A stretch of 64,000 nt of DNA from Calliopum simillimum (GCA_951812925.1 OX638370.1:108948897-109012896), one strand, 5' to 3'. Positions 47,474 to 60,560 are shown, counted from the stretch's first letter. Numbers and translations are program-made. The notes: generated from the letters alone by a model not told the origin.

Positions 47474-47528
47474 TATCGATAGTCAGTCATAAGCCATCGA
47501 AAGGCGCGGTAGTGCGAGACTATCGATA
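47474..47528. promoter_or_regulatory. paired DRE (TATCGATA) motifs
   Basis: TATCGATA occurs at 47474-47481 and 47521-47528, each within the 12-bp palindrome ACTATCGATAGT, with a third CATCGA half-site between. In Drosophila such paired sites bind DREF or BEAF-32 at housekeeping promoters and domain boundaries. The GC-richer spacer (GGCGCGGTAGTGCGAG) suits a promoter-proximal element. The nearest downstream gene on the + strand is painless. Confidence 0.4.
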
Positions 47529-50500
47529 GTGCAATCGAAAATTTGCGAGTTCTAGTTTATATAATATTATGCGAACAAATTCTTTTAAGTGCTTACTTAA
47601 GAAGAGCTTCAAATTTTTCCCCTTAGTAATTTTCGACTTCGACAATTTTATTGTTCTACTTGAATATTTTCTAGGGGGTGGTTGAAGTGCGCTACATTTT
47701 TGTAAGAGATTTTTTTTTTTTTTATTTTTTTTTTTTTTTGTTTAACTTTCATGTGTTTTATTTGTTAATTCAGTTAATTTTGTAGAGCGTGATCGCTTAT
47801 CACGTCATCGTTGGACCAACATTGCCTTTCAATTTTATAAATTTTTTTTTTTATTTTTGTTTATTTATTTGTCCGTTCAAGTATCTTCTGGTGAGTTTTA
47901 ATTTTTTTTGTTTATATTTTGGGTGGGTGTAGATAATATTTTGTTCGTTCACTAGCACCGAATTCGATCGAGTGTATTGTAAACATTCACTGAAATCGCT
48001 TGATAATAAATGAATTGTTAATTAACTTTTAACCCAAAATTCAAAATGTAATTAATTTTAACAGAGTTCAAGCATTTTGAATGTGTTAAATGAATGAAAA
48101 TATATTGGCTTTTTTTAAATGTTATTACAGCTTAAGTTAGACTGGTTTAAATTTTTAAAAAACTAAAATGGTTGGAATTTCGTTTTCAGAGCACCAAATA
48201 TTTTTTTTTTTTGATGTAAACTATGTAAAATTTGGTCCAAAAAGTTTTAGAGTCTTTACTCAACTCACTATAACCTTGCAGATATTAAAAAAAAAATAAA
48301 TTAACATACCCTTAAAATTTTTTCTCATTACTGAAAATTTTTATAACATGGAAATACGCCCTTTTGAAAAAAAGAACTCCTCATATATAAAATTCTCATG
48401 TTTATGACTCTGTTTGGGCGCATATTTTTTGTGTAACACATCAATAGTTTACTAAGCAGCTCCTTATACTAACACTTTATTCTAATAATTATTTTTCAGT
48501 GCTATTGATGAGCTGTTTATTTAATTTAAAATTTTTGTTTAGTTTCTGTGGGCATTTTTGTATGAATCTTTTTTTTTTCAAAATACTGACACATGTTATA
48601 CATTTTATTAGACTTTCAGTTTATTACACATTAAACTCTACAGAGAGTATCAAATTTTATATACGTAGCAACAGTTTCGTTTTTAATTTTAATTTAATTT
48701 TTTTTTTTTTTTTGTTTTTGTAGCGACAAAAGTTGAGTTTGCTTCAACAGCAAAAAAAAAGTTAAACCTAAATTAATTTTTTTTTTTATTTTTTGTCCGA
48801 AATCGTTTTCACAACGGAAACAATGGTTAATTAAAATAAAATTTGTTAGTGCGCTTCTTTGTTTTTTCCCCTTCAAGATGAACTCATAAACTCTAAAGTT
48901 GGGTTGCGTTTTGTAGTCAAGTGTCAGAAGGTCAAATGTTTTTTACACTCCTTTTTTCTTGTTTAGTTGTGGAGATGTTTTTCCAAGGGTTTGGCAATTA
49001 AAAAATTTATAGAAAAAAAAAATAAATGATTTTTTAATTATATTTTGTCTACTTTAGAAAACAAAAAAAAATTGCTATAATTTTATTTATGTTTTTTAAT
49101 TTAACTCAAGACAGAATTTGAACTTAAATAGAATTTTTTGTTGAAGAAAATAAAAATACATTGGCTTCAGCTGCGTTTGGTAAAAAAAACGTATTATTGT
49201 GAATTTGACTTTAAATTGAAAAGTTCGATGTTCCTAAGAAATTCATTTCCTAATAAAAAACTATATATTTTACTTAAGAATTCGTACAAACTTTAATAGC
49301 TTCTCATATTGTTCTCAGTTCTTAGGGAGTATTTTCATATGAAAAGAAAAAGGAAATGATTGGTAAAATACTTTTATACAAAAAAGTTCAAATTGTAAAA
49401 GTTAAAAAAAGCAATTATTTGAGCTTAATAATAAAAATAGCTTGGAAGTTTTTTATACTTAACTATAAAGGCTTTGAGTGGGGGCATAAATGGCAAATTT
49501 GGTGTATATAATAGAATTGCTTGGATATAAACTTAAAGTTTTCTTTTTTCCAACAAAGTTTAAAGTTAACAAGAAAGATAGTATTTTACAATAAATGGAA
49601 TTAAAACTGTCAATAACTACAAACAATAGGAATCAATTTTCATACTAAATATAGAATCTTATAGCAAACAACAGAATAATATTACATTACGGTATATAAT
49701 CAAGTTACACAGCGAAAAATGTATTACAAATAACAAGGTACATTCAAGCACGTAATAGAAATGTTTCGATCATTGCTCATTTGGATGGGGTGATCTTCTA
49801 TAATTTCTGAAAATAAATCGAAGTTATTAAAAAAGTTTTTGGTTTTATGTGATACGAAATCATTAAGGTCATATATAAAATTTCAGATCCTGTAAATTTT
49901 TAGCCATCCAAAAGTTTTACAATTGGATCCCTGAATTGGAGGCGTTATCTTACTTTTATTCCATTTCCAGATCCATAGTCCCTTATGACAAATACCATCA
50001 AAAATGTTTTTGAAATAGTCGTAATAACTAAACAGATATCGACAAATCGTTTAGTTTGTTTTTTTTTAATTAAAATTAATAATAAGTGTTTTTGATCCCC
50101 AAAACTCAAGTTTTCAGTATTTGACAGTCTTCTGGCAACATTTATGCTTCTCCGATCGACTTAAAACTTTATGTCGAATGCTTTAAGATATAAACTTAAT
50201 TTTAAACTTTTTAAGGTTTTAAGCTCTCTGCTGCGAAGCTCAGAACAATTCTCAAATCGTTTCTGTTCGGTAATATTTATACATACGAAATAACGTATAG
50301 TCTTAACGATCTTCAATTCTATTTTTAATATGATTTCTTATATAAAAGCTGTTATGGTACTGCCTAATGTTTCCTTACCGTATTATAAAAACTTCTGGAA
50401 ATGATATTTGCCCGCAGTTTCCAGGAATTTTTAGGTAATTTTGATAAGACTTTGCTTCCTAGTTTGGCACTGAGCCCCAAAAATACTTACTCGTGATAAG

Positions 50501-52759
50501 AAGGTAAAAAAGACATTTTCACTGCCCGCCTGAGTATCACACATTGCTCCTTATTGACAATTTAGTATTGAGATTAAGTAGCTACGATAGTACTAATTGA
50601 TATCATTTGGATTCAAATTATGACATCGCATTATGATATTGTATGCTTACACTATATATTGTTCATAAAAAGATCTATCTCAAATAGTTTCAATTTAATA
50701 TTTCTTCTTAAACTTCTTTCCCAAAACAAAAGAACACTAAACAGTTTTATAAGAGTTAATTCCTAAGTATATTCGTCCATCTAAGTACTTTCTATTCATA
50801 TATATAACCTTTACCTTATCATCGTAATTCTCAATTTCGAGTTTTTCACTTCATAAACCATTTTATGCAATACTTACTTATGTAATCTATGCTCTTAAAT
50901 TGTATTGTTTTGAGCTTTTTTGCACTCATGTCATCCTTAATAGTCATTATTCCATTTTGCATGTGAACAACTATGGCATGTGTAGCAGATTTTCAATAAT
51001 ATTTCCTTTTTGTTATGTCAGGACATAAGGTCGTAAACCTTTTGAACTGAATTGCATCATAAGGCTATTAAAATAGGTAAAAGTTACTAAAATAGCATTG
51101 CTGAAAAATAAGTGCAAAATAATTGCCATCAAGTTACATCAACATGTATTTCCATGTATTTATTTTCAAGCGGAAAGTGTTTTATTTATGTTTCTGAATA
51201 TTTTTATCTTATGTATATAGTCATATAAAATGCAATATGCGATTTACACTTTTCCCATTTATTACTTGGGGCCTACATAATACATCTTGAAATAAAGTTT
51301 ACTTTTTTTCACATTTTATATTGAACTGAAGTAATGGATGCAATGAAAACTCAAGACTCAAGCCTTCTCTGCATAATGATTTCATTTTGACACTGAAGCG
51401 GTTTATCAGTATCAAAATAGAACCTGATTCCAACAAATACTTCAGTGTGCCATGCTTTCGCAAGCAATTACGAGTTCTTCAGATCACTGTAAAATGTGTG
51501 TGTAGACAAACTACAGTAAAATTTACGATATGACAACACTTGCATACATATTTGCCAGAGCGTAAGCAAAAAAGAGGCACAAAGAAGAGAGAAAAAAACT
51601 ACTTTTGTCACTAAAGTACTTAGCATTTTGTAGTGTGCACTACAACTACAGTAAAATCACTGAACTGAAACAAATCAAACAGTATTTGTTTTTGTCTTTT
51701 ACATACAAATACTGTCAAAACTTTTGCAAGAGACACTGAACTGAAGTATTTGATTAATAAAAGGCGAATACAAGACATAACGTATCATGAAATGAAATGT
51801 TTTAAAACTCCAAAAAGATATCTTGTGCAAACCGCTAATTATAACAAATGATAAACCTATTCATTGTGAAAATTAATCAACTTTTAGGAGGACTAACACT
51901 AATTGCACAGAAACTTTGGATACCGATTTTTTGATCTGTTGGACTTATAACAATATGGTGCTTTTGAGCTGAAAAAAGACATGTTCAGCAAATGCTCATA
52001 ACTCCGATTTTCAGGTCAATTATGACAATTCTTTGAGAATGTGCAAAACTAAATCAAATTTTAAATGCTGTTAAGTCTATCATATAACTTATCTTGTGTA
52101 GCAAGAGAGAAATTTAAGAAATTCTACAAAAGTCAAAAAATTTCGAAAGAAAATATTTTGAAAAACAGAGTTTTTTTTTCCTTAAATTTTCAATATGTTT
52201 TCCAGGAGGCTAACAGCACTACCCTCGACTTACATGGGAAACTAGAATAAATTTTTTAACATTTTTGAGAAAAATTGACATTTTATAAAATAAAATTATT
52301 TTCGCTAAAATGGCTTATATTGACTATATGAAAATTATACTAATTTTATAAACTTAAGTCATTATTTGCATTGCAAATTTTGCAGGAATCAAAAATTCCA
52401 TTCATCTTTCAGCTTAGAAAATTATGACAATTAGGATAAGAGAAAATACCACTAAGCTGAGCTTTGGTGACATAAGTATGTTTCGGCGACCGCCACGTTA
52501 ACATCATCAGACCAATTTATGTTTAATCTATATGGGTGAATGTCACGAAATACTGTAATTTTGGGATATGAAAATTTGAATTTGCAAAGTTGTTGAAATG
52601 GTCCAGTAACCGGTGAAATCCATCGCCTAAATCATAAATAAGTAGGATGAAAAATCCTAGCATACTCAATACTCAAATATGGCGGTCAAAAATTCAATAT
52701 CGTGGACTAATTCAAAAATAAACTAATGTGTACCATATATCGTCCATGGGATTTTTGGG
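47529..52759. other. long AT-rich spacer
   Basis: About 5 kb without supported coding. A 16-bp match to the Helitron-like 5' end (CTCCTCATATATAAAA) at 48377-48392 is followed by unrelated sequence and may be a terminal fragment. The rest shows only poly(T/A) runs. Confidence 0.35.
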
Positions 52760-53055
52760 TCGCTTATCACGAGTCCGGGGATGGATTTACAAAATTCATA
52801 ATGGCTGATCCAAGATTTTGGACAAAGTTTTCATAAAACGACCGATTTTTCAAAAATTTGGTATTCTGGGTCGGATTTAGAAAATTTAAGATGGCGGATT
52901 GTAGATGACTATCGGTTGATTTTTGAAATTTTTGTCCGCCATTTTGTATTCTCAATCTTGAATTTCGTAAATCCGACTTCAGATTCGTGATCAGCGACCT
53001 CAAGAACCCTCATATACCAAATTTCAAAAAATCGGTTGATTTTTGAAAATTTTGT
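52760..53055. repeat. degenerate repeat, (C/G)GCCATTTTG / GGTCGCTGA type
   Basis: Several diverged units containing ATGGCGGAT or its inverse CGCCATTTTG, GATTTTTGAAAATTTTGT and GATTCGTGATCAGCGACCTC. Similar words occur at 39600-39670 (CCGCCATTTTGGATCCGA, GGAATCAGAGACCCC) and in the arms of the palindrome at 38736 (GGGGTCGCTGAATCCGAATA). Confidence 0.45.
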
Positions 53056-53680
53056 ATGCCATCTTGGTCCCAAACGGCTGGGCCGATCACCGTGAAAATT
53101 CATATTTATAAGTTTTTGGGTTCGGTGCGTGTTTTTGCATCATTAGTTTTTTCAGGTTTTTCTTTTCACCCTAGGGTCGGTCCTAGGATGCTGGAACCCA
53201 AAAATTTTTTTTCGTTTTTTCATGTTTTCTACGCGTTTTATGACTTTTTACGACATTTTAGTAGGAAACAATTTTTTCACCCAACGGTCCCCCCGAAACC
53301 AAAAATTAAAAATGTTTTTTTCCTTTTTTTCTTGTTTTACACGCGTTTCATGACTTTAGGACATTTTAAAGAAAAACACATTTTTCCACCTATCTTGGAT
53401 GTTAGGAACAAAAATTTATAAAATTTTTTTTTCGTATTTTTTGCTTTCAAAAAATTGTTTGTCATATCTCTGAAAATATTAAACGGACATGGATGAGATT
53501 TGGCATATGTACTAAGAGTATCGGGACAAATAACGTCCATGGGAAAAATGGACTGTCCACGGCCTTAAAAAACGTCTTATCTCAGAAACTATTAAACGCG
53601 CAAAGATGGAATTTGGTACGTAAATAAATTGCATCGAGAAAATTTACATTCTTTGAATTAATTTAATTGGAAATGCACAG
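53056..53680 (+). mobile_element. Helitron-like non-autonomous element, copy C (5' truncated)
   Basis: It shares CCAAACGGCTGGGCCGATCA, ACCGTGAAAATTCATATTTA, TTTTGCATCATTAGTTTTTT, TTTTCTACGCGTTT, TATCTCTGAAAATATTAAAC, AAAACGTCTTATCTC and AATTTAATTGGAAATGC with copy A in the same order and strand. Its left end is fused to the degenerate repeat at 52760, and its 3' hairpin region is degraded after GGAAATGCACAGGCC. Confidence 0.55.
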
Positions 53681-54319
53681 GCCCAGGCCAAACTCGTGTG
53701 ATAATATGATTGTGGGGATCATTGAAGCGTAACAAAAACAAGCCTTCCAATAAATTTTGCCTGGCTTTTGTAAATTTCTTTGTTTTCTAAAACACATTAA
53801 ACATTAAGCTCGAACCAACAATGTTATCTGACCCATGCTTGTTCGGTTGCTATGAAATTCTATTTATTTTCATTGTGATTTGGAGATATTACTTATTAAG
53901 ATAGCTAAGAAACGCCGTTGAGATATGGATATAAGTTCAAATGCTGGACATTTTCGGAATCAGAGAGCATAAGCAAGAATCAGAATTTTCCAACTATTTA
54001 TCTTGTTTTAGGCTAATTTTTTTGTGAAGCAAATGAGAGTTTTCCAAAGTTTCTCTGAGCACAAAAACTTTCTTGTCACTCTGTACACACATGATTTAGA
54101 GAACTTAAATAACTTCTTGCGCAGCAAGTAAAACGAGCTCCAAAATATCAATTTGTCATCAAACAATTTAGTTCCCCAAAACCCTCAAAGCATATTTACA
54201 CACACTAAATCAAAACAAATTAAGCTTTCAAAATCAACTTAAATTGATACGTATTTCTAGAGGCATCAATTTACAGCAATAGCAGAATACCAACTAATGG
54301 ATTCTTTTCCATATTTTAG
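53681..54319. other. intron/upstream region of painless
   Basis: AT-rich. It ends in TCCATATTTTAG at 54308-54319, a plausible splice acceptor for the exon carrying the painless start codon. Confidence 0.4.
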
Positions 54320-54409
54320 ATCAAAGATAACGAACTGGTGGTGACACACCAATAGCAAGTATACGCTTACAACTAAGCTTACGAAGCGATCATAAAACAA
54401 CAACACAAA

Positions 54410-57400
54410 ATGTCATATAACAAGCAATTTTCGATTGACATCAACAATTGTGGCTTTGTTGACCCACAGGTAATTTTACTAAGCATTCAATTAATGATAG
54501 CTAAGCGATCATTGATCTTAGCATAAGTGACAGCTGAGCACTCAAATGTTTTTCTTTCCCCTTCCCTCTCTCCACAGCTACAACTAGCAAATGCTTTAGC
54601 AAAAGGCAACATACGTGAATTCCGTATAGCGTTGGATATGGGCGCTGATCCCACATTACTGGATGATAAACATATGAGCATTTATGAGAAAGCTTTGAAA
54701 ACACATGGTTGCGCTGATTATGTTGAGGAATGCTTGAGACGCGGCTGTAATCCCAACTATGTACGTAACATTTACATATATATATATATATAGACATAAT
54801 ATAACTCGCGCTTTTGCTCCCTTTTCAGATTAATCATCATCACAACAAAACCGCCATTAACTTTGCTGCCGATTCACGTGATCCGAAAATACTCACCGCT
54901 CTACTGCGTCATCGTGGAGTGCAAGTTGATCACAAATACTCACAGCTGACGCCGCTCAATTCGCTTGCTAAGAATCTGACAGCCGAAAATGCCACCGATG
55001 TTGCCGCCTGCATGAAATTGCTGCTCAACTATGGCGCTTCACCTAATATACCCGATCAACGTGAGATGACACCACTGCATTATGTGCTGAAGCAACGCAA
55101 ATTGGATGCGGAAAAAAAGCGTGAAATTGTGCAACTATTTCTGGACTATGCCAATGAATTAGATGTGGATAGCTATCGCGAGGGTGAAGTGCGTGATATA
55201 CTGAAGAGCGATTTTCCAGAGCTAAAGCTGCCAACAACACGTGCCAATGCCACTGAGATCAGCTTAGATAGTTTGCTTACCCACTTGCGTAGCGGCGATG
55301 AAGAGCGTTTTCTGCGTCAATTCCAAGAGTATCAGCTGAATATCTCAGGCAAAGATAATTTGGTAAATTCCACACAAGAGCAGAATCTGGAATTGCTCAT
55401 GGAGGCAGTGAAACGTGGTTTGAACGGCGCCTTGGATGCATTGCTGCAGACCGGCTTGAGTCCGAATTTGCTGCGCAATAGCAGCTCACCCATTGAAATC
55501 GCCGCAATTTGGGGTAACTGGTCAGCGTTGCAGAAATTGCTGGATCATGAAGATTTGAGGTTGCGTCGTCAAGATCAACTTCTACGCACCGTCATACAAA
55601 AAATAGATGAAGCACCACTTACAGACTTTTGCGATTACCAGAAATGTTTCTATGTACTGCTCGACTCGGAACGCATCGACATCAATGAGGCTGATCCAAG
55701 CGGCTCAACGCCACTGCACTATGCGGTGAAATATCGCAACCGTCAGGCCATACAGGAGCTGCTGAAGCGTGGTGCATATATTGGACGCAAGAGTGCCTTC
55801 AACGATCTGCCCATCGATGGCATGCATCCAGAATTGTTGGAAGAACATTTCGACAATTGCATCAGCACCAATGGTTTGAAAGCGGGTGACGAAAGCTTTG
55901 AAATACTCATGAACTATATGAATTTGATACCAAGTGAACAACAGCCTGGCAATGTGGGCGCAAAATCCTTACCTGCAACACAGCAACTACGCGAAGAAAT
56001 GGCACCGATAGCATTTATTGCCGAATCCAAGGAATATCGCTATCTACTACAGCATCCACTTATCACAAGTTTTCTCTTCCTCAAATGGCATCGCCTTTCG
56101 GTCATCTTTTACATCAACTTTCTGCTCTATTCGCTCTTTGCCATTTCGATCATCGTGCATACGGTTTTGAAATTCCGCGAGAGTGAACATGAGGCCTTGA
56201 CGACGTTCTTTGGACTGCTGTCTTGGATTGGTATCGCTTACTTGATTGTGCGCGAGATAACGCAGTTTATCATGTCACCATTGATGTATTTTCGTTCAAT
56301 CACCAACTATATGGAGTTGGCGCTTATTGTGCTCTCTATCGTGACCTGCAGCGAGCCAACTTACGATCGTGAAACACAACGTGTCGTCGCTGTCTTCACA
56401 ATACTACTGGTATCGTTGGAATTGTGCCTGCTTGTCGGTTCACTGCCCGTCTTGTCAATCTCTACGCACATGCTAATGCTACGTGCCGTATCCAATAGTT
56501 TTCTAAAGAGTTTTGGCCTCTACTCGATTTTCGTCATCACTTTTAGCTTGTGCTTTTACATACTCTTCGGTAAGCCTGAGGTTGATGGGAACTCTCCAGC
56601 CTCACCAGCGCCAGAAGGTGAATTCAACAAATTCTCGAATCCTTTTGCGGCTGTCATTAAGACAATCGTTATGTTAACGGGTGAATTTGATGCTGGTGAT
56701 ATTGATTTTGAATCGCTTTACAGCTATTTGATCTTCCTGCTCTTCGTCTTCTTCATGTCGATTGTATTGTTCAATTTACTCAATGGTTTGGCTGTCAGCG
56801 ATACTCAGGTGAGAAGGAGACACTGCTAGGATGCAGCCCTAGTCCAAGCATAAGCTCTGGCTTCAAATCAGCTCTATATTCAGATCTTGTTTTAGCTCCT
56901 GCTTTAGCACGGGTACTATCTTAGCTCAAAACTGAGATAAGAGACTCTGATCTAGAGAAGAGCCACAATTAGAGCTAGAGCAAAAACTGTTGCTTGAACT
57001 CTGACTCTCCTAGACTTTCTAATCCCTCAATTATCATTTATTATCTATGCATTTTGGTCTCACAATCTCTATTTGTCTCTTTTTAGGCCATTAAATCTCA
57101 AGCAGAGCTCAATGGTTCCATTTGTCGCGCCAATCTACTTACCCGCTACGAAGAAGTATTAACCGGACGCTCCGGACGCGCAACATTCATCGTACAGCAT
57201 GAACCCTTTCGCACAATTTGTCGACGTCTTATGAATCTCTATCCCAACTATATAGCTGGCCGTCAAATTGCCATACTGCCCAATGATCGCAATAAGGTCA
57301 TGGTGCCAATTGCAAACTCTTATGAGATGAAGGATGTTCTCGAACGTGGTGGCATACGCAATAGCAAAGGTACCACATTTTTGCCACTTACAGATAGCGA

Positions 57401-57647
57401 TAATGAACGTCAAAAGAAATTGCTTGATCCACCTGTACAATTCCTGCCCTGTTGTTGCTCCTGCATTACAGGTAGATGCTCCGAAATGGATAGTCGTACG
57501 GTCAAGTTGGCTATGGCCGTCATTGAGCAAAAGACTGCAACGCAACGTGAACGTCAACAAAAGCAAAATACCGAACGAAGATTACAAGGTATCGAGGATA
57601 AATTGTCGAAAATGTTTGAACTCTTACAGGAGATACAGGCAAAATAA
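54410..57647 (+). CDS. pain: painless, TRPA-family nociceptive cation channel (complete, 4 coding exons)
   Basis: Exons 54410-54469, 54578-54760, 54829-56808 and 57087-57647, with three phase-0 GT-AG introns. 927 residues, close to the 913 I recall for Drosophila Painless. The start matches the family N-terminus (NNCGFVDPQ). Ankyrin repeats fill about residues 20-400, for example QLTPLNSLAKNLTAENA, LLLNYGASPNIPD and SGSTPLHYAVKYRNRQA. Six membrane segments lie at about residues 500-735: S1 after FLFLKWHRLSVIFYIN, the pore helix and filter near KTIVMLTGEFDAGDI, and S6 in LFVFFMSIVLFNLLNGLAVS. Exon 4 encodes the cytoplasmic tail with RLMNLYPNY and a Cys-rich PCCCSCITGRC. In Drosophila it mediates heat, mechanical and chemical nociception in the sensory neuron membrane. 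The exon with the ATG has an acceptor at 54319, so at least one upstream non-coding exon exists. Confidence 0.97.
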
Positions 57648-57805
57648 TTTAGAACTGAATATGTTTTTTGTTTTTGAATTCCTCTATATGTATTAATGTA
57701 TTTTCTTTATTGTCTGTCCAAAAGATTTTTATTTATTTATACGATACTCCGAACAAAAACTTTTTTATAGTTAAGTACTAAAATAAAAGAGAAATGATCT
57801 TTTAC
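57648..57805 (+). other. painless 3' UTR with poly(A) signal
   Basis: AATAAA at 57782-57787, about 135 bp after the stop, is the only good signal close by. The 3' end is inferred from it. Confidence 0.55.
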
Positions 57806-57989
57806 AGAACTGTTGCTTTTGAACCTTTAAAGAAACTAAAACTATTTATTTTTGAGATGAATGAAATTTTAGTCCAACATCAAATGACTTGTAAATAGAT
57901 GCTCAAGTTCCCACAGGCTACGTCCGCTGTTTTCAGAAAGTTATTCAAGATCGCACAATTTCTAGATAACATTGAGCTCGTAAAATTTT

Positions 57990-58275
57990 ATACAAGCTTT
58001 ATGCAAAATTTTGTAATCCAGGCAGCTGACTACTATTTTCCAAGTAGCTTCTTTGTAAAATCCAAATCCCAGTTCAGAATTTGTCCATCACTTCAGGATT
58101 TTGATATATTTGATGTTAAATAAACGAAAAATGGTTATTCTTGAGAATATCTAACTCATTATGTACCTAGTACTATTTTTTTACTTTAAAATGAGTTCTT
58201 GGAAGGTGCTGAATGATGATACCTTCGAAAGATCTATCCTATATAAGCAGATGATGAAATCCATAGCCTGAGTCG
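57990..58275. repeat. half-arm related to the inverted repeat at 39704-40320
   Basis: TAAAATCCAAATCCCAGTTC, CATCACTTCAGGATTTTGAT and ATATTTGATGTT match AGAATCCAAATCCGAGTTC, CATCAGCTCTAGATTTTGAG and ATATTTGAGGTT of the other element. Farther on, AAATGAGTTCTT and GATGATGAAATCCATAGCC also follow the same order. No inverted partner was found here, so it is a solo arm. Confidence 0.5.
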
Positions 58276-59119
58276 TTTTAGCCTTTATATAAGTAGGGGA
58301 AGAGTGCCGGTTGTGGGCACTTTTTTGTTTTCGACTCATAAGTTTTGGCCAAATCTTCTCTTCTTTTACGAGCTAAAATTGTATGTTTTTTTGTTTCTTT
58401 GTACTTATTTCTGTGCCAAATATTTTTCTCGAAAACGGCTACAGCGATTTTGATGAAACTTGGAACTGTGTTAGATATTAGCATACAATAAAGATCGAAT
58501 AGCCACGCTCTTTCTTATTAAAATATTTTTTCGGATTTTTCCAATAGGACTCTAACTTTCCGAATTGTGATCCTTTGAAGATGAGATATTTCAGCCCCCA
58601 CACAAAAGACGAAATATTTTGGGTTTGTGGCATATCCCATTTATTTATTTTAGGGCATTCTATTTCACCAAACAAAATTTGGAGTTTCCGAGTTTTTTGT
58701 TATTATTGTTCTCATCGATGTGTTATAATTTTGAAAGCATGAACATATAGCTATGAATAAAAACATCTACTAAAATAATAAGATCAGGTTGTTGACCGAG
58801 CAAGGATCGGTCTCTAGGTACTGTATATTATGCTGACATATAAGTATCATGAAAAGCTAAGGATCTTTGCTAACTACTGTTGAAGAAAGTAAATTGATTG
58901 CGTCAGTTGGAAAAATTATATCCAAAAAATAGTGAAGTCATCATTTTTGAAAAAAAGTGGGTCGGTTGTGGGCACCCTTACAAAATCGGCTAAGAATGAG
59001 AAAATATGAAGTTAAACGCAATCAAATGGAGAGAAAGCAAAATTAATTTATTTTGGAAACAATGACTCAGACAAATTCAACAAATTCTGACTTGATTGTC
59101 TTGGGCGTCAATGCCAGAT
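58276..59119. other. spacer with a repeated GGTTGTGGGCAC motif
   Basis: CGGTTGTGGGCAC occurs in direct orientation near 58309 and 58966, about 660 bp apart. The second is followed by CCTTAC and could be an old element end. No coding region is supported. Confidence 0.35.
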
Positions 59120-59382
59120 CAATTGAGGAGTGGCCGTACCAAAGGGCCTAAGAACCATTTCGATGCAAAAGTAGTGTCATTATATGAAACGGGTCACATT
59201 TTGTCAGAATTTAAAAAAACTGTTGTTTGTTTTCATTAAAAATTTACTTGATAGTGTGAAATTTATGTCCTTATGTTGAAAAAATTTTAACAGTCAAATA
59301 AACTTTTATAGCACATGAAAAGTATGACATTACTTTTGCCGAAAAGGTACTTAGGCCCTTTAATACGGCCATTCCTCAATTG
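59120..59382. repeat. 263-bp MITE with about 36-bp terminal inverted repeats
   Basis: The left end is CAATTGAGGAGTGGCCGTAC then CAAAGGGCCTAAG. The right end is CTTAGGCCCTTTAATACGGC then CATTCCTCAATTG. About three mismatches. The interior is AT-rich and non-coding. Confidence 0.78.
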
Positions 59383-59400
59383 TTTTGCAGACTAAGTCGG

Positions 59401-59900
59401 CTAGGTGACGCAATTTCTAGCCCTTGTTGACATTGCCCTTTTGCCTAGCATAATTTTTTTGTACCGATCCATTTCCGCCATCTGCTCCTCGATCCACTTG
59501 TCTCGGAAATCAATAACGAGATTTTTTACAATGTGGTATGTCACCTTACCACCCACACTTAATGGAAACAACTTTTCGGCGATATCTTTAAATGGCCTAT
59601 TGGTTTTTTCCTTTATTAAACGAATAAGTGTAAAAAACTTTTCACCCAAAGTATTCCTCATCACTTAACACATCTTTCTCCCATTTTTCTGGCAGACTAC
59701 ATATGCATTCCACTAAATACAGAGAATCTTCGATCCAGGATATTTGGATTTGCGGTCAAAGTCGATGCATGAACTGGACTTATCTCAAGATTTTCCTTAG
59801 GACTCTCGTACTGTACTGTATTTTCCATCGCCAGTCATGATAAGGTGCAAAACATTTCTTCTTTTCTGCCTTCGGGCTTAGCGGCGGTCAACATTTATAT
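59401..59900 (-). mobile_element. possible mariner-type remnant
   Basis: The minus strand near 59860-59830 reads NVLHLIMTGDGKYS, reminiscent of the mariner HRIVTGDEKW box. It is followed after stops by SKILCI and WNAYVV, resembling the later KKxMLCxWW stretch. The 87-codon open frame at 59401-59664 (FTLIRLIKEKTNRPFKDIAE, WIEEQMAEMDRY) has no motif I recognise. Weak evidence. Confidence 0.3.
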
Positions 59901-60264
59901 GAAATAATCTTTAAAAAGTAAATTGTAAGCATTGATGTATCGCTCCAAATAAATATTTGATTCACTGTTGCGAATTTTATGGATTTTTTTCAACTAGAGT
60001 TCACCTTGTGGCCGAAATTCGACCATTTCGTTTTGACTATAAAGCAACCTTCCTTGGTCGATAAAACACAAAAAGCTTTTAATGTTATTCCTTATGGATC
60101 TGGTTATCTGCATTCATAAAAGTCGGTGCAGCAGCTTAGTTGAAATTGCTTGCTTGCCATTTAGAGGCGTGTTACTCCTACTAAAGAACCAAAAATTTTT
60201 GATGTCTTTCCATCCTGCTCATTCTATTCCCACACCAAAAATCACAAAAAAACAAAGCCGAGAG

Positions 60265-60560
60265 CGCGTGGCACCGCCCACTTTAAGACATAATGGTCAT
60301 TCCTTAGTGTTAGCCCTATATCTGTATACCCAATTTTCAAAAAATCAATGTAGTGACTTAGCCGTGAAAGCATTTTTTCATTTAAGGGCGTGGTACCGAC
60401 CTCTAAAAAGCATAATGGTTATGAGATCATTCCTTAGCGTTAATTCTATCTCCACACCAAATTTCGTAAAAATCGCTGCAGTGGCTTAGTCGTGAGAGCG
60501 TTTTTTCTATTTGGGTGCGTGGCACCGCCCATTTTAAAAAATATATACGAGTAGTCCTAT
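60265..60560. repeat. tandem repeat, about 121-129 bp units with GCGTGGCACCGCCC
   Basis: GCGTGGCACCGCCCA-type boxes start near 60267, 60388 and 60517. Each is preceded by GTGGCTTAG(T/C)CGTGAGAGC-like sequence and contains CATTCCTTAG(C/T)GTTA. Related in style to the GGGCGTGGCACCTCCC units of the TIR elements at 32511 and 45620. Confidence 0.6.

Noticed and set aside
59401..59664. 87-codon minus-strand frame considered as a transposase domain
   Set aside because: The Arg/Lys/Glu-rich helical look is not specific; only a weak link to nearby mariner-like motifs.
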